Assembly (NCBI GenBank): GCA_963578625.1
Contig: CAUZEO010000365.1
Coordinates: 1-5,165 of the forward strand
DNA from: CAUZEO01 sp963578625
GTDB taxonomy: Bacteria > Verrucomicrobiota > Kiritimatiellia > SLOV01
Direction: 5' to 3'
DNA length: 5,165 bases
Shown here: piece after piece, positions 1-5,165 of the stretch
How positions within the stretch are numbered: position 1 is the stretch's first letter
How the letters are laid out: every line of letters begins with the position of its first letter
The notes under the pieces: generated by a model
Database searches by the model: none
Told to the model about the DNA's origin: nothing
The model's input: only the letters and a program-made list of their open reading frames with translations
Position numbers and translations under genes: made by a program

Positions 1-2292
1 CAAATCTACGGAGCGTTTCGCGGCATCATAGAGAGGAACCGGGAAGACATCGATACCCGGTACCCGCAAGTGATGCGCCGCGTCGCGGGTTATCCCATGG
101 ATGAATTCCGGGCAAACGGACCCTGGAATCTTGCGAAAATTTTCACGGGCAGCGAAGGCACACTCGGGGTATTGCTGGAAGCCAAAATCAATCTCGAGCC
201 ACTCCCCGATCACACATCCGTCTACGTCCCTCATTTCGACGATATTCTCGAAGCGGTCCGGTCAGTAAAACCAATGCTTTCCATTGGTCCGGCTGCAGTG
301 GAGATCCTCGACGACTCCGTGCTTTCACGCGCGCGAAAGAATCTGACCACCGCGCCCTTGTGCAGTTTCCTGGAAGGCGATCCGAAAGCGGTCCTCGTCG
401 TCCAGTTTTACGGAGATTCCGCGGAGGAGGCGAAGGCAAAGGCGGAAAGAGGGAGAGCCGTCCTGCAGGAAATCGGCAGTGGGTACGCCCACCCGATCTT
501 CACCGATGCCAAAAACCAGGGGGACGTCTGGAACGTCAGGAAACACGGCCTGGGTCTCATGCTGGGGATGAAGGGCGCCCGTAAACCGACCCCCTTCATC
601 GAAGATGCAGCCGTTCCGGATGACGTATTGCCGGAGTACATCGAGAAGATTTTGGGGTTCTGCCACGGCCGCGGTGTGGAGGTGGCGATGTACGCGCACG
701 CCAGCGTCGGCCTGATCCACGTCCGGCCTATTCTCGATCTTCGTGACACGAACGACATCGAACACATGAAAATCATCTCGGAAGAGTCGTATCGGCTCGT
801 CAAGGAATACGGCGGTTCCGTCAGCGGCGAGCACGGGGACGGGCTGGTTCGCAGCGTGTATATTGAACCGTACTTCGGGACCAAGCTGTACGGTGCGTTC
901 AAGGAAGTGAAGCAACTGTTCGACCCGGACGGTCTCATGAATCCAGGCAAGATCGTTGAAGCACCGCCCATCGGCAATGACCTACGGTACGGGGGCGAAT
1001 ACAAGGCCCCTGACTTCGAAACGATCTACCAGTACCGCGATGACGGCGCGTTTACCGACGCCGTTCACATGTGCACCGGCGTTGGAGCCTGCCGGCAAAC
1101 GTTGACCGGCGTCATGTGCCCCAGTTTCATGGCCACGCGGGATGAATGTCACTCCACCCGCGGGCGCGCCAACGCGCTTCGGCTGGCAATGAGCGGCCAG
1201 ATGGGCGAATCGGGGATGTACAGCGAAGGCCTCTACGAGATTCTGGATCTGTGCCTGTCCTGCAAGGCCTGCAAGTCGGAGTGCCCCAGCAACGTGGATA
1301 TGGCGAAACTGAAGGGCGATTTTCTGCAGGCCTACCACGACCGGAATGGCACGACAATCCTCGACCGGATGACCGCCGGGACACCGGAAATGGCGAGGCG
1401 ATTGTCAGGTGCGCTGGCTCCGATGGTAAACGCAGTGCAACACAGCGCGCCATTCCGGGCGATCCTCGAGCGCGTCGCCGGCGTGGATCGCAGGCGCCGG
1501 TTGCCGGCCTATGCCCGACGATCTCTTTCCTCCTGGTTCGCCGGTCGTGAAAAGCCGGCAACATATGACCGAGGGAAGGTTGTATTGTTCGCCGACACCT
1601 TCACCAATTACTTCGAACCGGAAATCGGGCGGTCAGCCGTCGAAATCCTGGAGGCCTGCGGATACGAAGTCCAGTTGTTCGATACCGGATGCTGCCAGCG
1701 GCCGAGAATCTCTAAAGGATTCCTGCGGGACGCCAAAAAGAAAGGTACGGAAACCCTTCGCGGGCTTGACCAGCACATCGCTGCCGGCACCCAGGTCGTC
1801 GTCCTTGAGCCAAGCTGCGCATCTGCCCTGACCGACGACCTGCCCGACTTGGTGGAAGACGACGGACTCGCGTCACGCGCAAAGTCGGGCATTCGGCTGC
1901 TGGATCAGTTCCTGGCCGAAGAGATCGAACGGAAGAATCTCTCCGTTCGTTTCGAGTCGGCCTCATCGAAATTCCTTGTACACGGCCACTGCCATCAGAA
2001 GGCTCTGTACCGGACCGAATCGATGAAACAGCTCCTGGAACTCGTTCCCGATGCCGAAGTGAAAGAAACAGATTCGAGCTGTTGCGGCATGGCTGGCTCA
2101 TTCGGATACGAAAAATCTCATTACGACGTATCGAAAACATGCGGCGAACGCAGGCTGTTCCCCGCGGTTCGTGACAGTGGCGACGATACGGAATGTATCG
2201 CCTGCGGATTCAGTTGCCGGCATCAAATCGCCGACTTCACCGGGAGGAAACCAGTACACTGGGTTCAGGCCGTGCGGGTTGTAGCAACCTAG
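1..2292 (+). CDS. FAD-linked D-2-hydroxyacid dehydrogenase fused to Fe-S/CCG module (YdiJ-type), 5'-truncated by window edge
   Basis: The frame is open from base 1 to the TAG at 2290-2292, giving 763 residues. The true start lies upstream, because the first half of the FAD-binding domain is missing; family members are about 950-1020 residues. Numbering here is from the window edge. The end of the FAD-binding domain is seen at residues 30-65, with GYPMDEF and the GSEGTLG loop (50-56). The FAD-oxidase C-terminal domain follows, with H233-x6-H240 and SGEHGDG (E277), matching the metal ligands known in D-2-hydroxyglutarate dehydrogenases, and it ends in DPDGLMNPGKIV. Next is a two-cluster ferredoxin-like region: C358/C364/C373, then a complete C418-x2-C421-x2-C424-x3-C428-P. 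Two cysteine-rich CCG domains close the protein (C564-C565, C606, H663-C664-H665, C694-C695-G), with a final C732-x2-C735-x3-C739. It probably oxidises a D-2-hydroxyacid in the cytoplasm or at the inner membrane face and passes electrons from FAD through the clusters. D-2-hydroxyglutarate versus D-lactate cannot be decided here. No signal peptide or membrane segment is visible. Confidence 0.94.
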   Translation, partial: QIYGAFRGIIERNREDIDTRYPQVMRRVAGYPMDEFRANGPWNLAKIFTGSEGTLGVLLEAKINLEPLPDHTSVYVPHFDDILEAVRSVKPMLSIGPAAVEILDDSVLSRARKNLTTAPLCSFLEGDPKAVLVVQFYGDSAEEAKAKAERGRAVLQEIGSGYAHPIFTDAKNQGDVWNVRKHGLGLMLGMKGARKPTPFIEDAAVPDDVLPEYIEKILGFCHGRGVEVAMYAHASVGLIHVRPILDLRDTNDIEHMKIISEESYRLVKEYGGSVSGEHGDGLVRSVYIEPYFGTKLYGAFKEVKQLFDPDGLMNPGKIVEAPPIGNDLRYGGEYKAPDFETIYQYRDDGAFTDAVHMCTGVGACRQTLTGVMCPSFMATRDECHSTRGRANALRLAMSGQMGESGMYSEGLYEILDLCLSCKACKSECPSNVDMAKLKGDFLQAYHDRNGTTILDRMTAGTPEMARRLSGALAPMVNAVQHSAPFRAILERVAGVDRRRRLPAYARRSLSSWFAGREKPATYDRGKVVLFADTFTNYFEPEIGRSAVEILEACGYEVQLFDTGCCQRPRISKGFLRDAKKKGTETLRGLDQHIAAGTQVVVLEPSCASALTDDLPDLVEDDGLASRAKSGIRLLDQFLAEEIERKNLSVRFESASSKFLVHGHCHQKALYRTESMKQLLELVPDAEVKETDSSCCGMAGSFGYEKSHYDVSKTCGERRLFPAVRDSGDDTECIACGFSCRHQIADFTGRKPVHWVQAVRVVAT

Positions 2293-2317
2293 CCCCCCGG
2301 GGGGGGGGAGGTCCCCC
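2293..2317. repeat. Poly-C/poly-G homopolymer block with self-complementary C5 arm
   Basis: Six C (2293-2298) are followed by ten G (2299-2308), then AGGT and five C (2313-2317). The G-run can pair with the C5 arm through an AGGT loop (G 2304-2308 with C 2313-2317), or the C6 and G-run can form a CCCCCCGGGGGG palindrome. The block starts directly after the dehydrogenase stop codon. It could act as a strong 3' hairpin, but no T-run follows, so it is not a standard intrinsic terminator. Homopolymers of this length are also prone to sequencing or assembly error, so the exact G count is uncertain. Confidence 0.6.
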
Positions 2318-2399
2318 GTCAACGGCCATTCAGGGCCAGAGGACAAGTCGGGATCTATCTGGAATTGACAAGATTCTTTTAAAGACTTAGGGATTTGGG

Positions 2400-2419
2400 C
2401 CTATTTTCAACAAAATGGG
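2400..2419. repeat. 8-bp stem, 4-base loop hairpin
   Basis: CCTATTTT (2400-2407) pairs with AAAATGGG (2412-2419) around a CAAC loop, with one T-G pair (2402/2417) in an otherwise perfect stem. No T-run follows, so it is not a classical terminator. It directly abuts and partly overlaps the GGGGTCAGG-type sequence, which suggests both belong to one repeat-like element. Confidence 0.5.
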
Positions 2420-2437
2420 GGTCAGGGACTGAATTTA
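2418..2437 (+). repeat. REP-like GGGGTCAGG-type sequence, possible relic of a RAYT-associated element
   Basis: GGGGTCAGGGACTGAATTTA is seen directly. From memory, it resembles the GGGGTCAGxxx...GAATTT sequences that recur in intergenic DNA of many bacterial genomes beside REP-associated tyrosine (Y1) transposase genes and that translate spuriously as GSDPxF-type peptides. It lies between two hairpins (2400-2419 and 2463-2502), as expected for REP-like units. No transposase gene is in the window and only one copy is present, so the assignment is by resemblance only. Confidence 0.35.
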
Positions 2438-2462
2438 AGAATACCGGATCTTCCCTTCTTGC

Positions 2463-2502
2463 CTTGCGTCCGGAACTCACCTCTGTAAAGTTCCCGGGCA
2501 AG
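2463..2502. repeat. 13-bp imperfect hairpin
   Basis: CTTGC (2463-2467) pairs with GCAAG (2498-2502), CC (2470-2471) with GG (2496-2497), and GGAACT (2472-2477) with AGTTCC (2489-2494), around an 11-base loop. Unpaired bases are GT on the left (2468-2469) and one C on the right (2495). This is the most extensive secondary structure in the gap. It has no T-run and sits about 110 bases before the radical SAM start codon. It could be one half of a REP-like element or part of a structured 5' leader; the sequence does not decide. Confidence 0.5.
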
Positions 2503-2532
2503 ATATGCCTGCCGTGTATGCCAAGGAGTTAC

Positions 2533-2550
2533 CCGGTGCCTGCAAACCGG
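2533..2550. repeat. Short inverted repeat CCGGT/ACCGG
   Basis: CCGGT (2533-2537) and ACCGG (2546-2550) form a 5-bp perfect stem with an 8-base loop, about 60 bases before the radical SAM start. It could be an operator half-site pair or a leader hairpin. A repeat this short can arise by chance, so the call is weak. Confidence 0.25.
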
Positions 2551-2613
2551 AAAATTGAATTTTATCCAATCGAAAAGAACACATTATTTATTCTAAAATG
2601 ATCGGCAATTCAC

Positions 2614-4461
2614 ATGATTAATTTGCTCGCAAAGAAAAACAAGATTACGGTCCTTCCCGTTTATCCCCAGTTTCCAACTACCTTCTGGAGCTACAAGCAC
2701 GCGATTGAGTTCGTAGGCAAAAAAGCGATTATGCCGCCCACCGGACTAGCGACGGTGGCGGCGATGCTTCCGCCGCAGCACTTCAACGTGTTGCCGATTT
2801 GCGATTTAAACATCGAAGACCTCGACGAAAACGCGATTCAAGAAGCGGACATCGTCTTTACTTCCACGATGATTGTTCAGGAGAAATCGCACAACGAAGT
2901 CATCGCGGCAGCACACGCTCTCGGCAAGAAAGTGATCGGGGGCGGCCCGTTTCCGACTTCCTATCCCGAGCGAAACAGCGAGCTGGATTACGCAGTGATG
3001 GGGGAGGCGGAAATAACATTGCCCGCATTCGTGAAGGATCTACTCCAGGGCGAACCGAGGAAAATATACACGGAGCACGACGTGATCAACGGCGGGGGTC
3101 ATCAGGCAGCAGATCTGCTGAGCAACAATAAAACCACTGTCGAAAAAACCCCGATTCCTATGTGGCATCTTCTGGATCTGCAGAAGTACTACTCTATTCC
3201 GGTTCAATACTCTCGGGGCTGTCCGTTTCGTTGCGATTTCTGTGACATTACGGCTCTATATGGCCGGCTTTCCAGAACCAAGTCCGCGCCACAGGTGACC
3301 GCCGAGCTGGATGCGCTTCTTGCGGAGGGATATCGCGGACCCGTATTTATCGTGGACGACAACTTCATCGGCAACAAAACCAAGGTTAGGAAAGACCTGC
3401 TGCCGGCCCTGGTGCAATGGCAGAAGGAAAATGACTACCCGTTTTCCTTCAATACCGAAGCCAGCATGAACCTCGCCTGGGACGCGAACACGGAGATCCT
3501 GGAAAGCATGGTCGAAGCGGGCTTCCACGAAGTGTTCCTCGGAATCGAGTCGCCCGACGAAGAAGTGCTTGCGAGAATGTCGAAAGACCAAAACGTGAAA
3601 ATGCCGCCTCTGGCCGCGGTCAAGCGGATTCAGGAGGCGGGGCTGACAGTCACCGGGGGCTTCATTATCGGAAGCGACGGAGAAAAGCCGAGAGTCTTTG
3701 AGCAGATGTTTGATTTCATTCAAGACGCCGGAATCCCCGTGCCGATGCCCGGACTGCTGGCGGCCCTGAAAAATACCGACCTCTACGTACGATTGAAGGA
3801 GGAAGGGCGTCTGCGGGAGGGTTCGACGGGCGACAACACTCACCACCTGCGGTTTAATTTCGAACCCGAATTGGACGAAGATTTTCTAATCAACGGCTAT
3901 GTCAACATGCTGGACGATCTGTTTACTCCCAAGAACTACTACGAGCGATGCCGGTCTCTGCATAAACGCAAGGGACCGGTTAAAGTGAAACGGAAGATCG
4001 GATTGGAAGAACTGACGGCCTTGGTAAGATCCGCCAAGCGGCAACTGTTTGCAAAGGGCGGCGTAGAATATGCGAAATACCTCGGGGAGACAGTCCTGCA
4101 CGATCCCCGGATGCTACCCGCGGCAGTGGCCGACGCGATCAAATTCTATCACTTTCGAAAACTGACGGATGAGACCGTGAAAGCGCACGAATATTCAACC
4201 CACGCGGACTCTCTGTTTGAGCGGTTCCGGAACTTCGTTTCCGAAATTACATCCAGCTATTCGGACCGGATTCACGAAGGCATCGAACTGACGGAAGAAA
4301 AAGCGGGCGAGATTATCGGTCACGCACGCGACACGTGTGAACAAATTCATGAGGACTACCGTCACGACGCGGAACGAGCATTCGACGCGCTCAAGGACCG
4401 CATTACCAGGGAAATCGAACTGCTGAAGCAGAAGCACCCCGCGGTCGCGTCACCGTCCTAG
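2614..4461 (+). CDS. B12-binding domain radical SAM protein (HpnP-like, DUF4070 family) with extra helical C-terminal tail
   Basis: The gene encodes 615 residues, probably a cytoplasmic class B radical SAM enzyme. Residues ~10-150 form a cobalamin-binding Rossmann fold, with the family-typical opening YPQFPTTFWSYKHA, D64-L-N and GGGPFPT (109-115). No DxHxxG motif is present, so histidine-off cobalamin binding is expected. The radical SAM core has C203-x3-C207-x2-C210 in SRGCPFRCDFCDI to hold the [4Fe-4S] cluster. VFIVDDNFIGN (244-254), the GIESP stretch and GGFIIGSDG are further core motifs. The DUF4070-like part continues to about residue 517 (KFYHFRKL). This architecture matches the hopanoid C-2 methylase HpnP and many uncharacterised relatives. 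Methylation of a non-activated carbon is plausible, but the substrate is unknown and no hopanoid gene is adjacent. Residues ~518-615 are a charged, helical, coiled-coil-like tail beyond the usual family end. ATG 2614 is chosen because family similarity begins within about 15 residues; no Shine-Dalgarno sequence is visible upstream. The 3' end overlaps the convergent isomerase by 4 bases. Confidence 0.93.
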   Translation: MINLLAKKNKITVLPVYPQFPTTFWSYKHAIEFVGKKAIMPPTGLATVAAMLPPQHFNVLPICDLNIEDLDENAIQEADIVFTSTMIVQEKSHNEVIAAAHALGKKVIGGGPFPTSYPERNSELDYAVMGEAEITLPAFVKDLLQGEPRKIYTEHDVINGGGHQAADLLSNNKTTVEKTPIPMWHLLDLQKYYSIPVQYSRGCPFRCDFCDITALYGRLSRTKSAPQVTAELDALLAEGYRGPVFIVDDNFIGNKTKVRKDLLPALVQWQKENDYPFSFNTEASMNLAWDANTEILESMVEAGFHEVFLGIESPDEEVLARMSKDQNVKMPPLAAVKRIQEAGLTVTGGFIIGSDGEKPRVFEQMFDFIQDAGIPVPMPGLLAALKNTDLYVRLKEEGRLREGSTGDNTHHLRFNFEPELDEDFLINGYVNMLDDLFTPKNYYERCRSLHKRKGPVKVKRKIGLEELTALVRSAKRQLFAKGGVEYAKYLGETVLHDPRMLPAAVADAIKFYHFRKLTDETVKAHEYSTHADSLFERFRNFVSEITSSYSDRIHEGIELTEEKAGEIIGHARDTCEQIHEDYRHDAERAFDALKDRITREIELLKQKHPAVASPS

Positions 4462-4477
4462 TACTCGGTACATAGGA
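4456..4477. terminator. Hairpin spanning both convergent stop codons (possible bidirectional terminator)
   Basis: TCCTAGTAC (4456-4464) pairs with GTAC (4468-4471) plus TAGGA (4473-4477) around a TCG loop, with one bulged A at 4472, giving a 9-bp stem. It contains the CTAG (4458-4461) that supplies both stop codons. No T-run follows on either strand, so intrinsic termination is doubtful. It is the only structure at the junction that could separate the two convergent transcripts. Confidence 0.3.
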
Positions 4478-5129
4478 GATGCACCGGAGGCGCGTCTTCC
4501 TCTATGTCCGGAAACCTCCCGATGGGATCGAAAAAGAAGTTATCGTTCTCGTCATCGTTCACTTTGGAAACTTCGCCGACGATACTGGTGCCGGTACCCG
4601 CTTCCGCCCAGAAAGCGTGATATAGATACGGTGGCAACGTAACGGACTCTCCCTGCGTCAGCACCATTTCCTCCCCCGCTTTCAAGTCGCGCGCCACCCC
4701 GTCGCAGGACACCCGGATCGGGGCGTCGCCAAGCCCATCGCCCTCAGAACGATGGTGGCACACAACCACCAAATGTCCGCCGGCTCGCACAATGATATCT
4801 TCGGTTTTCAACTTGTGATAGTGCATCGGCGTAATCTGGTTTTCACCGACAATCAGGAACTTTTCACAATAGGTTTTCTGGTTGTAAGGCGCTTCGCTGT
4901 TGTGGCCGTTTCGGACGGTAAACAGGGTCAGGCCCAGTTCGCTGAATTTCCCCTCGCCGAAGTCGCTCAGATCCCATCCCAACTTGCAGGCCCGAATTTC
5001 ATTCGCCTCCGCGCCCTTGGTCTCCCACTCTTTCGGCAACCAGTACGCGAAGGGAGGCAGGCGTATATTATTTACACTCAACAGCTCTTTGGCCTCCTCG
5101 ATGAGAGCATTTACTTCTGATCTTTTCAT
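4458..5129 (-). CDS. D-lyxose ketol-isomerase (Lyx_isomer family, EC 5.3.1.15)
   Basis: This 223-residue protein matches the long form of D-lyxose isomerase (about 227 residues in the E. coli O157 enzyme) along its whole length. Family stretches include the start MKRSEVNALIEEA, LPPFAYW, LGWDLSDFG, the TPMHYHKLKTEDII metal site, LPPYLYHAFWAE, GEVSKVNDDENDN and the end GRFPDIEED...LLCTEY. It is a small cupin fold. The Mn2+-type ligands H103, H105, E110 and H171 are all present. The reaction interconverts D-lyxose and D-xylulose, and relatives also act on D-mannose/D-fructose, so the physiological sugar is uncertain. The enzyme should be cytoplasmic. The start is supported by a GAGGAG site 6 bases upstream, though the frame stays open to the window edge. 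On the same strand two other frames close here, one at a TGA overlapping this ATG (ATGA) and one at TGA 5142-5140, so an upstream sugar-catabolism gene may be coupled to it. Confidence 0.94.
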   Translation of the reverse strand: MKRSEVNALIEEAKELLSVNNIRLPPFAYWLPKEWETKGAEANEIRACKLGWDLSDFGEGKFSELGLTLFTVRNGHNSEAPYNQKTYCEKFLIVGENQITPMHYHKLKTEDIIVRAGGHLVVVCHHRSEGDGLGDAPIRVSCDGVARDLKAGEEMVLTQGESVTLPPYLYHAFWAEAGTGTSIVGEVSKVNDDENDNFFFDPIGRFPDIEEDAPPVHLLCTEY

Positions 5130-5135
5130 CTTTCT

Positions 5136-5141
5136 CTCCTC
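5136..5141 (-). promoter_or_regulatory. Shine-Dalgarno site GAGGAG for the isomerase
   Basis: On the minus strand GAGGAG ends 6 bases before the ATG at 5129-5127, at good spacing. It fixes the start against a longer reading, since no in-frame stop occurs between the ATG and the window edge (12 further codons). Confidence 0.8.
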
Positions 5142-5165
5142 ATGCAGAAGGTACGGGACGAGGGT

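Larger units (their letters stand above)
2293..2613. other. Intergenic region with homopolymer block, hairpins and AT-rich leader
   Basis: This 321-base gap separates the dehydrogenase from the radical SAM gene. In order it holds a C6G10 block starting at the base after the stop codon, a GGCC/GGCC mini-inverted repeat (2324-2337), a hairpin at 2400-2419, a GGGGTCAGG-type sequence (2418-2437), a longer imperfect hairpin at 2463-2502, a CCGGT/ACCGG inverted repeat (2533-2550), and an AT-rich stretch of about 60 bases before the start codon. The only open frame (2395-2601, 68 codons) runs through the hairpins and looks like no known protein. I see no tRNA, recognised riboswitch or convincing promoter. 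A perfect TTGACA at 2365-2370 lacks a -10 partner, and a TAAAAT at 2594-2599 lacks a -35 partner. Confidence 0.7.

Noticed and set aside
408..1004. 198-codon minus-strand open frame
   Set aside because: It is antisense to the strongly conserved FAD-oxidase region and its product has no recognisable motifs; a second minus frame at 325-915 is equally long, typical of shadow frames in GC-rich genes.
1..2292. Gene 1 as a broken or pseudogenised dehydrogenase
   Set aside because: The frame is continuous from the window edge, all metal, FAD and most Fe-S residues are present, and only the window boundary removes the N-terminus.
2365..2393. Perfect -35 box TTGACA (2365-2370) as a promoter
   Set aside because: At 16-18 bases spacing the -10 candidates are TTAGGG or TAGGGA, which are poor, so it is not listed as a promoter.
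2395..2601. 68-codon open frame in the intergenic gap
   Set aside because: It runs through two hairpins and the REP-like sequence, has no Shine-Dalgarno site and encodes a low-complexity peptide resembling spurious translations of such repeats.
2341..2613. Cobalamin riboswitch before the B12-dependent gene
   Set aside because: I could not find a B12-box-like GCCACTG sequence or the expected multi-stem fold, and the space between the repeat-like element and the start codon is short.
3256..3846. 196-codon minus-strand open frame
   Set aside because: It is antisense to the radical SAM core and its product shows no family features.
4752..5120. 122-codon plus-strand open frame
   Set aside because: It lies opposite the conserved metal site of the isomerase and is best explained as a shadow.

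Overview
The window holds three protein-coding genes and one non-coding gap. It reads as bacterial chromosome, probably from a Gram-negative environmental organism. By eye the base composition is moderately GC-rich in the genes and clearly more AT-rich just before the second gene. The phylum cannot be fixed from this sequence. The long YdiJ-type FAD/Fe-S fusion, a cobalamin-type radical SAM enzyme of the HpnP/DUF4070 kind and a D-lyxose isomerase are all spread across many phyla. No plasmid, phage, CRISPR or RNA gene was seen.

Layout: positions 1-2292 (+) are the 3' part of a large FAD-linked dehydrogenase fused to an iron-sulfur, CCG-type electron-transfer module, probably a D-2-hydroxyacid (D-2-hydroxyglutarate or D-lactate type) dehydrogenase. 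Its N-terminus lies outside the window. Positions 2293-2613 are a 321-base gap. It starts with a C6G10 homopolymer block directly after the stop codon. It then carries two good imperfect hairpins flanking a GGGGTCAGG-type sequence that resembles REP-like repeats associated with RAYT/Y1 transposases, and ends in an AT-rich leader. Positions 2614-4461 (+) are a B12-binding radical SAM protein with an extra helical C-terminal tail of about 98 residues. Positions 4458-5129 (-) are a D-lyxose ketol-isomerase of the long, about 225-residue type.

The last two genes converge and their stop codons share one CTAG tetranucleotide, inside a short hairpin. There is therefore no spacer for separate terminators.

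The three genes do not form an obvious pathway. The dehydrogenase feeds electrons from a hydroxyacid into the cell's redox pool. The isomerase belongs to pentose/hexose catabolism and may be translationally coupled to an unseen upstream gene. The radical SAM gene stands alone, with its own leader and no pathway partner in view. I found no convincing evidence for a wholly new system. The least explained parts are the tailed radical SAM protein and the structured intergenic repeat-like element.
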